Origin: DASVFB01 sp963766345
Lineage (GTDB): Bacteria > Actinomycetota > Thermoleophilia > Gaiellales > Gaiellaceae
Reading direction: 5' to 3'
Assembly: GCA_963766345.1 (NCBI GenBank)
Contig: CAVXZL010000012.1
Coordinates: 372,001-436,000, forward strand
DNA: 64,000 nt
How positions within the stretch are numbered: position 1 is the first letter of the stretch; every line of letters starts with the position of its first letter. Positions 32,597 to 43,181 of the stretch are shown one piece after another. A program made the position numbers and the translations under genes. The notes under the pieces were generated by a model, which saw nothing but the letters and a program-made list of their open reading frames with translations, searched no databases and had not been told where the DNA came from.

Positions 32597-33055
32597 TTAG
32601 CCGCGGTGATATGCGAGCGTGCGGCTGAACCCGGCGAGGTAGCCTGGGCCTGCCTGGTTCACGCTGAACGCGAAGCGCACGGTCGAGTTCCCCATCGGGA
32701 GACTCGCCTTGAGCGTCGCGGCCGATGTCGAGCCGAGCCGGACGCGCTTCAGCGTCATCCGGTGCCCGCCCGAACGCCGCTGCAAGTCGAGTGCCCGATG
32801 GCGCACCGTCCGCATCCAAGCCGGCTCGTTCTTGTGCTCCGCGATCGCCTCGACGACCTCGTGTGAAATCCCGCGGCCCGACTTGAAGAAGTAGTCGACA
32901 GCCTCGTCCGGGTTCGAGAACCCGTACTTAACCGCGTAGTCAGAGCCGATCCCTTCGACGATCTCAGTCTCTGTCTGGACGACCACAACCACCACTTCCC
33001 TTGGACGCCAAACTCGATCCGACCCGCGCAATGAGCAAGCTCGATCTGGAACCAA
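32597..33055 (-). pseudogene. Chimeric remnant: SufB N-terminus joined to a beta-sandwich tail
   Basis: Residues about 27-91 match the N-terminus of the Fe-S assembly scaffold SufB ('DYAVKYGFSNPDEAVDYF', 'KSGRGISHEVVEAI', 'KNEPAWMRTVRHRALD'). After residue 91 (near 32782) the similarity stops, and the sequence becomes 'VRLGSTSAATLKASLPMG...VRFAFSVNQAGPGYLAGF', which looks like the end of a secreted beta-sandwich domain. A working SufB has about 470 residues including its core fold, all missing here, and no other suf gene is nearby. The single open frame could be translated, but no Fe-S role is possible. It is probably a recombination relic. Confidence 0.7.
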
Positions 33056-33384
33056 AGATGATTCCTTCCGAAAAGAAAGAGCCCTGCGAGCCGAACTCTG
33101 TTTGCCTCAGTCCCTCATCTCGCGCGCGCTAGGTGGCGCGTCGATGCCGTTGGGCCTCGGCCGGCGTCCTGGCACGCAGGGCCAGTCCAACCATCCTACT
33201 CGCTTCAAGACGATCCCGCGAAGATGTTCACCAAGAGCGTGCTCGAACGATTCGCGTACGCCGCGATCCTTCATCGCTTGAGTCGTTCGGGCTGAGCTCG
33301 GTGTCGAGTTCCCTCGGGACTGGCGCCACGGGCTACGTGCCCCGTGAGCGTGTTTCCGTCTTGAGTCTCAGGCGCCCCGGAAGT
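33056..33384. other. Intergenic stretch, no gene recognised
   Basis: Neither strand gives a protein-like translation or a recognisable RNA. GC is a little lower around 33060-33110. Confidence 0.5.
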
Positions 33385-33867
33385 TCAGTCAACGCGAGGA
33401 AGGACGAGTTCAAGCAGTTCTGGCTCCACCTGGACGAAGCCCGAGCGGCGGTAGAAGCTCCGAGCCTGCCGGTTGCCCTCCTCGACGACGATCTGGAGCG
33501 AGTGCGCGCGCTCGGCGATTGCATATCCCTCTGCGTAGGCGAGCAGCCGGTGTCCGATGCCACGCCGCTCGTGCCCGGGTGCGACGAACAGTTGCTCGAC
33601 CACGATCGCCTCGCCTTGCTTGCGGCGCAGGGCGACGTAGCCGGCAGGTTGGCCCTGTTCGCGGGCGACGAACGTCACGTCGCGCCTCAGCACCTGGAGT
33701 ACGCGCTCGTCGCTCCAGCCGGGAAGGTCGACAAACGCGGCCTTCGCTAGCCCGAACAGCAGCGGCAGATCGGCGTCCGTCCGCGGGGCGATCTCGATCG
33801 TGGAAGCCAGCAGGCCTCCTTTGGCTTCTATTGCCGGCACGAAGAGCGCCGGTTCGAGCTGGGGCAA
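33385..33867 (-). CDS. GNAT-family N-acetyltransferase
   Basis: The product of up to 160 residues carries the GNAT acetyl-CoA motif 'VEQLFVAPGHERRGIGHRLL' and the C-terminal 'NRQARSFYRRSGFVQVE', giving the single-domain size expected. The substrate cannot be told from sequence. The frame opens at a TTG (33867), but a strong AAAGGAGG lies further in, just before a CTG/ACG stretch with no standard start codon. The true start may therefore be near residue 20 and altered by a base error. The neighbouring tRNA and empty stretch give no functional link. Confidence 0.8.
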   Translation of the reverse strand: MPQLEPALFVPAIEAKGGLLASTIEIAPRTDADLPLLFGLAKAAFVDLPGWSDERVLQVLRRDVTFVAREQGQPAGYVALRRKQGEAIVVEQLFVAPGHERRGIGHRLLAYAEGYAIAERAHSLQIVVEEGNRQARSFYRRSGFVQVEPELLELVLPRVD

Positions 33868-34166
33868 GCTTAGCCCTCCGAGGCGCTCGAGAGACGATCG
33901 GCGTCGAAAGCGCCGCGGCTGCTCGCGACGTTCAACGAGCAGCTGGAGTTTCGGCGATCTCGAGCTTGAGGACGAAGCCGCAGGCTTCGACGACGGAGCG
34001 GAGGTTCTAGAAACTCGGGTCCTGCCCGCCAGTCTCCCGGCGGTGCCACCTGCGCCCGGTCGCGGCTGGTTCGCCGCGCCAACTCTGTTTTGCGTCAGCT
34101 CGCCTCGCGGATGATCTGCGCGCCGGTCAACGCTACGGAATCGAGCGAAGTCGCTGCAAATCCTAA
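33868..34166. other. Intergenic stretch before tRNA-Thr, nothing recognised
   Basis: Short open frames exist but their translations are Arg/Ser-rich and match nothing I know. Confidence 0.45.
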
Positions 34167-34239
34167 AGCCGACGCGCGGATTCGAACCGCGGACCCCTTC
34201 ATTACGAGTGAAGTGCTCTACCAGCTGAGCTACGTCGGC
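34167..34239 (-). tRNA. tRNA-Thr (anticodon CGT)
   Basis: The minus strand folds as a full cloverleaf of 73 nt. The acceptor GCCGACG pairs with CGTCGGC, the D arm is GCTC/GAGC, the anticodon stem CTTCA/TGAAG holds loop CTCGTAA (anticodon CGT), and the T arm CGCGG/CCGCG has loop TTCGAAT. The 3' CCA is not encoded. Confidence 0.95.
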
Positions 34240-34286
34240 AGGGGAACGTGATTGTAGCCTCCCTCGCGGAAACGCCTAGAACGCGA

Positions 34287-35134
34287 TCAGTTCCGGAGAC
34301 GATTCAGGTTTCCTCTGAGATTGCGGAGGCTCGCGCGGCTGCGGCCGAGCGCGTACGGCGGCGCACACGCGGCCAGGAAGGCGCGGTCGCGCCAGACGAT
34401 GCGGCGTGGCAGCGGTTCAAGCTTGAAGTCCAACGACCCGGCCTCACGACCCGACGCTTCCGCACGGCGCCACATCCAGCGCCAGGTCAGACGCTCGGCG
34501 GGACTGTGGTGGTCGACCACCGCCTCCGGCGCGTAGACGACGCGTCCGCCTCGCTCGGCGAGGCGAACCATCATGAGGGTCTCTTCGGCGCCGACCAGAT
34601 CGCCTTCGATTCGCCCGCGCTCCGTCTCGAAGACCTGTTCTCCGACAGAGCCCGCGGTCGACGAGCATGTTCCCGGGCAGCACGCGAGGCACGAGTCCTT
34701 CGGCTCCGGGCCCAGATCCATCATCGACAGGAACCCTCAGGCCGGCCGAGTGACGAAAAGAGCGGCGGCAATCCGCCCGGCCCACACGGGAAGAACGGGA
34801 CCGCCGGCCGACACCGACGTCGTCAGGCTGGACCGCATTGACCAGAGCCCTTAGCCAGCGTTCGCGAGGACGGGCGTCCGAGTCGAGAAACGCGACGAAG
34901 CGGGCGCGCGACGCCTCGAAGCCCATTTGCCGCGCGCGGCCGAGCAGCGTCCCCGGTTCCGCGACGACGACGGCAGCCTCGACGCCGGCGATGCGCCGCC
35001 GCAGCGTGTCGTCCTGGCCAAAAGCTGTCGACGACCACGACGCGGTCGGCTTGCACAGCCGCGGCGCCGATCACGTCGGCGGCCAGCGCGGGATCGTCAC
35101 CCTCCCACGTGCAGATGACGACGTCGGCCGTCAA
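34287..35134 (-). CDS. Family 2 glycosyltransferase, frame-broken
   Basis: Reconstructed leftwards from a TTG at 35134 the protein begins 'LTADVVICTWEGDDPALAAD'. It continues 'ARQMGFEASRARFVAFLDSD' (the DxD-type nucleotide-sugar motif) and 'RERWLRALVNAV', and ends with 'GDLVGAEETLMMVRLAERGG', 'VVYAPEAVVDHHSP' and a basic C-terminal region. The pattern is a GT-A family 2 transferase, which adds a sugar from a nucleotide sugar to a growing glycan at the inner membrane. At least three shifts occur (near 35030, 34850 and 34720). The start TTG overlaps the TGA of the upstream gene (TTGA), with GAGGAG before it, so the two are translationally coupled. Confidence 0.7.
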
Positions 35135-36113
35135 TCGGAGATGCTCCTCGGCGGCGGGCCCAGCAACCGCGGGGCAGGGGGTCCATGACGGCACGGGCGA
35201 GGACGCGCGCGCCGCGGACTCGCCCGCCCCGCTCCGAGGAAGACCGCGATCCCGCCCCGAGCCAGAAGCAGCGGGCAGGCTCTGCAGTAGCCAGAACCGC
35301 CCCGCCTCCGTAGCCGGTGATGGACGACCAACGAGTTTGCGGATCATGAGGTACGACTTGGCCGCACCCGCCACCGGCACGTCGAGCGGAACGCCGAGGA
35401 AGTTGACGCTGACGAGCCGGCCCGGCGGCGGATGCATCACGCGCGCGCCGGGGACGACGTAGAGGAGCAAGTCCCGCGTGGCGTAGGCGCATGCCGTACT
35501 CCCCCACGTCCTCGTACCACATGAACAGCTCACGGCTCGGGACGCCTACGCGCTGGATCACGCTCACCGGAACCAACAAGCGCTATGCCAGGCCAGCTCG
35601 CAGACGCCAGACGGCGTCGGACCCTGCGGCCACGGCCGCCTCCACCTCGGCCACGGTGTGCACGCGGCGCGCGCCGTCTGCAAGGTTCAGCGGCCAGGCG
35701 AGCGTTCCGCCGGGGTCGCATGACAGCGCGCCGACGGCACCGGCCTCCGGCACGCGCTCGTATGCGCGCAGCAGCAGCTCGAGGCAGTTGAGCGCCGGAG
35801 ATCGGCGTCGTCGTCGAGCGTCCAGGCGAGCGTCGATCGCCCATCGCCCGCAACCGCGTTCATTCCCGCCGCGAATGTGCTGGCGCTGCCACGGTTCTCG
35901 CCGAGCCTGACGATGCGCGCTCCACCGGCTTCGACGCCATCGAGCAGCGCGCGCACTTCCGGAGTTGCATCGCTGTCGACAACAACCAGCTCGTCCGGCG
36001 GGCGCGTTTGCGCGTCCAGCGCAGTGAACAACGCCTCGAGGCTGGCCGACGCGCTCGCGCGCGACGACTACGGCCGCGACCCGCTCGGACTTCGTCTCGG
36101 CCACGACGTCCAC
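35131..36113 (-). CDS. Family 2 glycosyltransferase (rhamnosyl/galactofuranosyl type), frame-broken
   Basis: Pieces in three frames give 'ERVAAVVVARER', 'FTALDAQTRPPDELVVVDSD', 'GGARIVRLGENRGSASTFAA', 'LAWTLDDDADL' (DDD metal motif), 'NCLELLLRAYERVP', 'ELFMWYEDVGEYGMRLRHAG' (the acidic catalytic 'ED.(E/D)' motif), 'VPGARVMHPPP' and 'AAKSYLMIRKL'. The order and the 'W.D..GEY..R' motif match the rhamnosyltransferase/galactofuranosyltransferase-like branch of GT2. Shifts lie near 36065, 35845, 35585, 35490 and 35330. It starts at a GTG 39 bp from a divergent methyltransferase gene and is coupled to the next glycosyltransferase. Confidence 0.7.
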
Positions 36114-36152
36114 TGTAGTTCCGGAGCGGCGCGAGTCTTATACCCTGCGGCA

Positions 36153-36915
36153 GTGGAGGGGCCGGCCAACCTCGCGACGAAGGACTTCTGGGAAGAGGAG
36201 TACTACCGCGGGATCACGATCCCCGCACGTCCGGATCCCGAATTCACGTTCGACCGTTGCCTCGCACGAGCGCTCGAGGAACTCGCTCCGGTGGGACCGG
36301 GCGCGCGTGTTCTCGAGGTCGGGTGCGCCCCCCGCAAGGTGGCTGCTTTGGTACGCCGAGCGCTTCCGTGCCGCGGTCACGGGACTGGAATCCAGTCGCA
36401 AGGGCGTCGAGCTGTCACGGGAGAATCTTGCTGCCGGAGGCGTCGACGGTGAGATCGTGGAGGCGGATCTCTTCTCCGACGAGTTGAGCCTCGGAACCTT
36501 CGACCTCGTTCTTTCGCTCGGAGTGATCGAGCACTTCGACGATGTGCCGAACGCATCGCGCGGCATGCCGCCTTGGTCGGCGAAGGCGGCAGACTCGTGG
36601 TGGGCATGCCGAACTTCCGCGGTCTGATCGGCCTCTTTGAGTAGTTCTCTGATCCGGAGCTCATGAGCCTGCACAACACCGAGGCGATGCAGCCGGAGCG
36701 TTACCCGACCCTTGCCAACGGATCCGGGTTGACCACCGGAGAAGAAGCGCTACATCGACGGCGCCGATCCAGCGATGATCAGCGTGACGGTGCGCCCGAT
36801 GCAAGCTGACGGTCTTGCCGTTGCAACTCTGGCGCCGGCTTCCCTTCAGCGACCACGTCAATCATCGGCTGATCAGCAACTACCTCTTACTGACGTTCGT
36901 TCGCCGCACGACGAG
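36153..36915 (+). CDS. Class I SAM-dependent methyltransferase, frame-broken with an in-frame TAG
   Basis: From the GTG at 36153 the product reads 'KDFWEEEYYRGITIP' and 'GPGARVLEVGCAP' (SAM-binding motif I). After a shift near 36335 come 'RWLLWYAERFRAAVTGLES', 'EIVEADLF' and 'FDLVLSLGVIEHFDD', and after another shift 'GRLVVGMPNFRGLIG'. A TAG follows at about 36642, where relatives continue, and the downstream sequence still reads 'FSDPELMSLHN' and 'RRLPFSDHVNHRLISNYLL'. The target is probably a glycan or lipid intermediate, judging from the neighbours. TTATAC at 36138-36143 places a possible transcription start close to the GTG, so the message may be leaderless. The 3' end is uncertain and overlaps the convergent glycosyltransferase. 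Confidence 0.65.
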
Positions 36916-38057
36916 CCTGCTCGTAGAGATGGAGTATCGAGTTCGTCATTGCCTCGATCGAGAACCTTTCGCGCCAGCGCTCGTGGCCTGCCCTGCCCAT
37001 GCTCTTCAGGTCGTCGCGCGCCCGGCTCGCGTGCCGGAGCCGCGCCGCGAGTTCGTCCACCGCGCCTGGTTCGAAGAGACGCCCGGTCGTCCCATCGAGG
37101 ACGGCCTCCGGAATGCCCGACAACCGAGACGCGAAGACCGGCTTGCCGGCGGCCATCGCCTCGAGGATCACGAGCGGCAGGCTTTCGTACGCGATCGAAG
37201 GCACGACCAGGAGATCGATCGCCCGAAGGTGCGCACCGAAATCGTCCGGTGGCACATGCCCGAACAGTTGCCACGCGTCCGGACAGGCCGGCCCTTTCGA
37301 CGTGCTGCATCAATCCTTCCGGATGCGCCCCGACGATCACTGCGTGGACGTCCGGACCGGCGCGTGCCAGCGCATCCACCAGCACGACATGGCCCCTTCT
37401 CGGCCTCGCCGGCCGCCGAGACCATCCCGACGAGGAGGGCGTTCCCGTTCGTGAGGCGTTCCCGTAACGCTTTCACGTCGTCGATCGTTCCGGACGGCTC
37501 CACTACGCCGTACGGAATCTGCGCGCCGAGATCTGCCGGCATTCCGCGAAGCTCGCCGAGGCGTTTCTCGACGAAAGCGGTTCCCACGTGCACGGCGTCG
37601 ACGGAACCCCAGACGAGCCGGTCGGCGATCGCCTCGATCTTCGGATAGGAGACGTCCCGGGACAACGGTGCGCTGTTCACGCTCAGGACGCACCTCGGCG
37701 CCCGCGCGAAACGAGCCACGATCGTCGCGGCCCGGCACAGCTCCGAGCCCGGATAACCGCCGTTGTTGACGTGAACGAGTTGCGGACGCGTGCGCCTCAG
37801 AGCGAGCGCCAGGCCTGGGAACGCGCGCGCGAACTTGACGATGCGCGCCTGCCGCGACATCGGTCCCGAGATGTCGGCCGTCACGCGAACCAGCGTTGCC
37901 GTGGTCACCTCATCGGCCACCAGCTCGAGCACCGACTCCTGCGTCGAGACGACGGTGACCTCGTGGCCGGCGTCGGCCGCGCCCGCAACCCGACGTTGGC
38001 CAAGAAGCGCTCTGCGCCGCCGATCCGGTACGTGTCAGTGAAGTAGGTGATCCGCAT
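36887..38057 (-). CDS. Family 4 (GT-B) glycosyltransferase, frame-broken
   Basis: The start ATG at 38057 follows GGGAGG. The protein begins 'MRITYFTDTYRIGGAERFLA' (acceptor-side Gly loop), continues 'RPQLVHVNNGGYPGSELC', 'VDAVHVGTAFVEKRL', 'IPYGVVEPS' and 'VGMVSAAGEAEKG', and after shifts ends 'AIDLLVVPSIAYESLPLVIL', 'EAMAAGKPVFASRLSGIPEA' and 'GTTGRLFEPG'. These are the EX7E region and donor-binding loop of GT4 retaining transferases. Shifts lie near 37960, 37400 and 37260. It overlaps the end of the upstream SDR gene by 23 bp and is the last gene of the run that begins with the nonulosonate genes. Confidence 0.8.
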
Positions 38058-38998
38058 CGGCTGCCTCCCGGCGCTCGAGCTTGGCGCGCCACCACGCGAG
38101 GAGGGCCTCGAGACTCTGCTCGAGCGTGAAGACCGGCGCCCAGCCAGTCGCCGCGACGAGACGCGACGGATCACCGAACTGGACGGGAACGTCGGCGGGC
38201 GCTGCACCCGTGGACGGGAGAACGTCAATCGGTGTGCGTGCCTTGGCGATCAACATTCGCAAGATGTCAAAGATGCGGGCCGGCACGCCGCTGCACACGT
38301 TGTAGACGTCACCGCTCGAACCGTGCACGGCGGCCAAGACGTAGGCGCGGACCGCATCGCGGACATCGACGAAGTCCCGCATCGAGTCCAGGTTTCCGAC
38401 GGCGATGGAGCCCTGCTCGGTGCCGGCCTCGCGCACGGCGATCTGCGATGCGAATGCTCCGCACACGAGAGTCGCCGGCTCACCAGGGCCCACGAGGTTG
38501 AACGTTCTCGTGACGACGACGTCGGCGTCGGCGTGCGCAGCCGCTAGTGCCAGGAGCGACTGGGCGCACTTCGACACTCCGTATGCACCGACCGGACGGA
38601 GAGGAGCGTGCTCGTCGATCGGGCAGCCTCGGAAGCCGAAGCGAGACCGTACTCCGCCGACGAGCCGGGAATCACGACACGCGTCGCCGGCCCAGCCCGA
38701 GCGACGGCACGCGAGCAGCCGGCAGGTCCCGCCGACATTGACCTCGAGCAACTCCTCGAGCGGCGCTCCGCGATCGGCGCACGCCAGATGGAAGACGACG
38801 GTCGGCCGTACATCCCGGATGACCGCTTCGACCTCGCCGCTGTCGCGGACGTCCAGCCGGCGCCAGTCCCACGCCCAGTCACCCGGGCGCTCGCGCCGCG
38901 CCGCCCCGATGACCTCCGATTCCAAGCTCGCCGAGATGGGTCGCGAGGTGCCTGCCGATGAAGCCTGACGCGCCGGTGACGAGAGCGCGGTCGATCAC
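38035..38998 (-). CDS. NAD(P)-dependent SDR epimerase/reductase, GDP-6-deoxymannose reductase-like
   Basis: The N-terminus 'RALVTGASGFIGRHLATHLG' is the Rossmann glycine motif. 'VVFHLACADR', 'VVIPGSSAEYGL' and 'GAYGVSKCAQSLLALA' supply the Ser/Tyr/Lys catalytic set, and 'TRTFNLVGPGEP', 'SMRDFVDVRDAVRAYVLA' and 'YNVCSG' are typical of RMD-type GDP-4-keto-6-deoxymannose reductases. The product would be a GDP-deoxyhexose such as GDP-rhamnose, but the partner dehydratase gmd is not in the window. Shifts occur near 38900, 38700 and 38625. The GTG start overlaps the TGA of the nucleotidyltransferase before it (GTGA). Confidence 0.75.
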
Positions 38999-39737
38999 TC
39001 TTCGGAGGGGAGGAAGAGGGCGCGCTCGCGTTGGAAAAGGTCCACCGCCAAGGCGTAGTCGTCGTGGTTTCCGATATCGAGCCAGTGCCCCTCGAAACGG
39101 AACGCCTTGACCGGCTCGCCGGCGCCGATCAAGCTCTTGATCAGGTCGGGCAGGTCGAACGCCTCTCCCGCGGGAATGAGCTCGAGCGCGCGCGGCTCCA
39201 TCACGTATGCACCGACGCTTACCTCGTAGCTCAGCGTCGGCTTCTCCACATAGTCGAAGACGTCGACAGACCCCGCTTCGATCACGCCGAGGTCGATCCT
39301 GACGTTTCCGCTTGAACACGCCGATCGTCGCGACCGCCTCTTCGCTCCGGTGAAAGCCGATCATCTGCGGTACGTCGAGTGTCGTGAGGAGGTCGCCGTT
39401 CATGACGAGAAAGGTCGAATCGAGACCGGAGATCGATGCGAGCGGCCCGGCGGTTCCGAGCGGATCCTCTTCGAGTGAGTACGTCAAACGAACTGCCCCA
39501 GCGACTGCCGTCGCCGAAGTACGCCTCGATCAGCGCCGCGAGGTGACCGACGGCGAACGCGATATCGCTGATTCCGGCTCGGCGGAGCTGGCGGATGAGG
39601 ATCTCCGCGACGGGAAGGTCGTCGATCGGGATCAACGGCTTCGGCAGAACGGTCGTGTAGGGGGCAAGCCGCGTTCCCTTGCCGCCCATCAGCAAGACCG
39701 CACGGACATCGGATCGTGCCTCTGATCTCTGTGTCAA
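38995..39737 (-). CDS. Sugar-1-phosphate nucleotidyltransferase
   Basis: The signature 'VRAVLLMGGKGTRLAPYT' and 'LPKPLIPIDDLPVAEI' is that of NTP-transferases that activate hexose-1-phosphates. It continues 'DSTFLVMNGDLLTTLD' (metal-binding Asp), 'VFDYVEKPTLSYEVSVGAYV' and 'HWLDIGNHDDYALA'. At about 247 residues it lacks the extra C-terminal domains of GlmU or ManC, so it belongs with short RmlA/GMPP-like enzymes. With the adjoining RMD-like reductase it may supply a GDP- or dTDP-sugar. Shifts lie near 39480 and 39300. The frame opens at a TTG at 39737. Confidence 0.8.
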
Positions 39738-39774
39738 AGCTGGCGCAAGGCTGCGAGTAGGTTGGAGTGTCGAT

Positions 39775-41330
39775 TCAACGGCCGACGACGGCTAACGCGA
39801 CATTCTTCACCAGCGCGCGCTCGTTCGGCCGCAGCCAGGCGAAGTAATAGATCGTCCAGTAACCGAGGACGGCAAGCAGCCCGACTCCCGTGACCAGTGC
39901 GAGGCTGTCGAATTGCACGGACGCGCGGACGGCGAGTAGCGCAGCGGCGACTACGGCTCCGGTGGCGTACGCGGGCAGCCAGGCCTCGCGAGCGAAGTCC
40001 GCGAGTTCACCGGGAACGCCGAAAGCGTCATCGCCATGAAGAACGGAAAGCCGGCGATGTTCGAGATCGTCGTGCCGAGCACGACGCCGTTGAGGCCCAA
40101 GCTCGGCGTCAACGCCAGGGAAAGCACGACGTTGAGGAGGGCAACGGCGACGGCATACACGGTGAGCCGGCGAACCCTGCCGGCCGCCGAAGGCATGCGT
40201 TCCGGCGACCCCGGTGTTCGCGTTGAAAAGCCAGTATGCGGCGAGCAGCGTCATCGCCGTCGCCGCGACGCTGAACTTCGGGCCGATCCATTCGATCGAG
40301 GATCGGCTTGGCGAGAACCATGACGACGATCGTCACGGGGACGACCGCTGCGAGCGTGTAGCGCGTGCCCCGCAGCAGGAGATCGGCGTGTCCGCACCAC
40401 ATCGCGTTCGGCCAACAATCGGCTAGACGCCGGTCAGGACCGTGCACCGCGAGCGTCCCGTGGAGTTGACGGATGAGATTGTGCGCGCGAATCGGGCCCT
40501 CGTCGCACGAGCCAACGGCCGCCGTCGAGCGAAATGCTCCCAGGATGGTTCGGTCGAGCGAGTATGCGATGAGGTCGGACACACCCATCAAGAAGAGATA
40601 CGAGGAGAGGGTCAAGAACCGACGAGTCGATGCAAGACCGGTGGGGCGGTAGCGGTACGGCGCCGCGCTCAGTGCCACGATTGCGCCCGCGCAGGCACCC
40701 GTGGCGAAAGGTATGGACGCCCCGAGCAGCACGAGAATCCAGAGCGGGGCCGCGGCGAGAGCAGCAACCACGAGCGCGACACCGACGATCACGAATGCAA
40801 TCGCTTCTGCGAGGGCAGAGGCGAGGAAGCGCTGGGATCCGCGTAAGACGTCCTGGAAGACCCTCAACGGCAGCCCGACACATGTCATCGCTGCGAGGGC
40901 GAGCACGCTGAGTCTGCGCCTGATGATTGGAGCCGCAGCGGAATGTCGACCAGGTCGACGACGAGGGTGCCTATCGCCGCGATCAACACGCCGGCTGCGA
41001 CGGCTGCGACGGCGTACACCGTGGAGGGCCGTGGAGAACGCGCGGTCGCGAGCCGGTTGGTCGGTTGCCTCCGCGATTGTCTTGACCGCCGCGGTCGTCG
41101 ACGCTGCCCTGGATGAAAGCGACATACGCGGACAGCGAGAGGAGCAACCCGTACGTTCCGAACTCGGACAGCGTCAGGTTTCGGGCGAGGACCGTGACGG
41201 CAACGAGCATCGTCGCCACGCCGACCACCTGCGACCCCTGCTGTGCCAGCGTGCTGATCGCGAGATGTTTTTCCTGCTCGCCGCTCGAGGCCCTGAGCCG
41301 TGGCGTCTCGTCGGCCGTCGCAGGGCTCAT
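39775..41330 (-). CDS. Wzx-type polysaccharide flippase (MATE/MOP superfamily), frame-broken
   Basis: From the ATG at 41330 the protein reads 'KHLAISTLAQQGSQVVGVAT' and 'MLVAVTVLARNLTLSEFGTY', the classic first helix pair of O-antigen and capsule flippases. Further hydrophobic helices appear in shifted frames, such as 'LPLRVFQDVLRGSQRFLASA', 'FVIVGVALVVAALAAAPLWI', 'TLSSYLFLMGVSDLIAYSLD', 'NVVLSLALTPSLGLNGVVLG' and 'GVGLLAVLGYWTIYYFAWLR'. About 12-14 helices over roughly 515 residues fit the family. It would move the lipid-linked glycan across the membrane. At least five shifts are needed (near 41110, 40960, 40520, 40240 and 40020). Confidence 0.8.
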
Positions 41331-41389
41331 GCGCGACCAGTATCGCAAGCGACCTTCGAAGCGACGCCGATCGCTTTTGTGTCGGCTCG

Positions 41390-43173
41390 CTACGTCCGGA
41401 CCGCGAGATGTGCGAACTTCTCGATCTCCGTGAGCACGCGGTCGACGCTGCGTCCGTCGAGCGGCCCGAGATACCCCTCGCACCAGCGCACGCGTTCTTC
41501 GCGGGTCGCGAACTCCGCGGGTGGCTCGTCGAGCAGTGCCGCGACCTCCACCGGTGTTCCTGCCGTTCGCTGCTCGAGGAAGGCGTCGTCCGTGAAAGGC
41601 GCGTACAGGCGCTGCGCGTTGACTCGGTAGTAGATGACCGGCAAGCTCGACCGCCACCGCCTCGAGCAACGACGTGCTGTACGTCGTGATGTCAGACGTC
41701 AGCCGCGTCGAATAGCGCGGTCACATCGCCGTGGGAGACGACCTCGAGGTCGAGCTCTCGGAACTTGCTCAAGATCTCGCCGTAATACGCGATCTCGTCG
41801 GCTGGATGGAGCTTCACCGTGACGCGTGAGCGCGCACTCGTGCTCGTGCGAATACCCTCGAGCACGTCGTCGAGAAACGTTTCGGGATCCGAGCGTCTGC
41901 AGTTGAGATCCATCGGCGAGAACGTGAAGCCTCCGACCAGGAGCCGATTCCGTCGCGTTCTCCGAGGTCGCTGGTGCGGCTTGACATCGGCCTTCGGGTT
42001 CCCGGTCACGGGGGGCGTCGCGTCCTCGCCGACCGTAGTAGTTCACGCGGATCGATTCCGACCATGCGAGCGCCATGTCCGCCGCAGTTCCCTCCGGTTG
42101 AAAGGCGTCTGCCTTGTAACCGTCGTTCAAGTGCAGCGACGGGATATTCATCGTCTGTGCGACGCGTACGAGCAACCGTGCCAGCGGGGGCGAGTCGAAT
42201 GGGACGAGCAGCGCTTTGACGTTACGACCTACTCAGCTCGCTTCGATAACCGGGCACGAGCGCGCGTACCAACAACATGTATCGATCGATGAGGGCTTGC
42301 AGGTGCGGCTCTATCACGCCGCGGAGAGCAGTTCCGTCGACCGTGAACCGAGCGTCATCGGCTGAATCGACCGGAGAGGTCGTCGAGCTGTGCGAACGAA
42401 GCGGCGCCACCGTCGGAATGACAGCCCGGTCGCCGGACCGGAATATGTCGCGCAGATCGCCGGGAGCCGGGGCTAGACGAACCAGCCGTAGTGCCCTGTG
42501 CGGGTCGGCAGCGTAGGCACGTGCAAATGCTTGGGTCGGGTTGTACTCGAGAACGGCAAGGGCGTTTGAACGATTGCGCAGCAGTGTCCCCAGGTTCGCC
42601 ACTCCGACAACGAGGCCCCGCGCGCGTGCGCGTGCTCGCGAGTCGGGTGCGAGCCAATCTGGGTCCCGCGTGCGTTTGAACTTGGCGAAGAAGGCCGCGT
42701 TCCGTGGATCCCGTGAGATGACGCGGCGCACGGCACATTCTTCAGCGACTCCGAGGGCAGCTGCGAATGCCTCAGCCTGGATCCTCTCCACCCGGTCGTA
42801 GTGACCCGGCCCACCCTCTGGTACCGCCACCGTCGAGCTCCTCGAGATCGTCGACGTCCCGGAGAGCGTGGGCCTCGAGCGCGCCCCTCGCTGCGGGCAG
42901 AAAGATCGTTTGTGCGGCCTCGGCGCCGGCGATGTCGCCGGCCGAGATACCGTCGACGAGTGTTGGATCGTGCTCGCCGTCGCGAAACCATGAGTACGCG
43001 CGGCGCCACAGCTCGATGTTCAGGGCCTGCGCTCGATCGGGGTCGATCAGCTCGTCGAGCATCGAGACGTGCGTTTCACCTGGAGCTGTGGCCGCGACGC
43101 CGACCTCGTCGGTGAGGAGTCGATCACGGAACTCGGTCGCGTCGACGAAACAGTTCGCGAAGGTCGCGCGCAC
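41390..43173 (-). CDS. Large GT-B-like polysaccharide transferase (CDP-glycerol-transferase-like C-terminal half), frame-broken
   Basis: The reconstructed product has about 590 residues. The N-terminal part contains 'GETHVSMLDELIDPDRAQAL' and 'FLPAARGALEAHALRDVDDL'. The C-terminal half contains 'MNIPSLHLNDGYKADAFQPE', 'MALAWSESIRVNYYG', 'SRVTVKLHPADEIAYYGEIL' and 'SHGDVTALFDAADV', with 'ELPVIYYRVN' after a shift. The 'K.HP.....Y' and D/S-rich 'T..S..L.EA' style resembles TagB/capsule GT-B transferases. Since it directly follows legC it may transfer the nonulosonate or a linker sugar; that is inference. Shifts lie near 42780, 42230, 42030 and 41690. The GTG at 43173 has AAGGGG before it and lies 8 bp after the legC-like stop. 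Confidence 0.55.
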
Positions 43174-43181
43174 CCCTTGGG

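Noticed and set aside
33868..34166. Small minus-strand protein at 33870-34082
   Set aside because: It is Arg/Ser-rich, with no motif or convincing ribosome-binding site, in a contig where such frames arise by chance.
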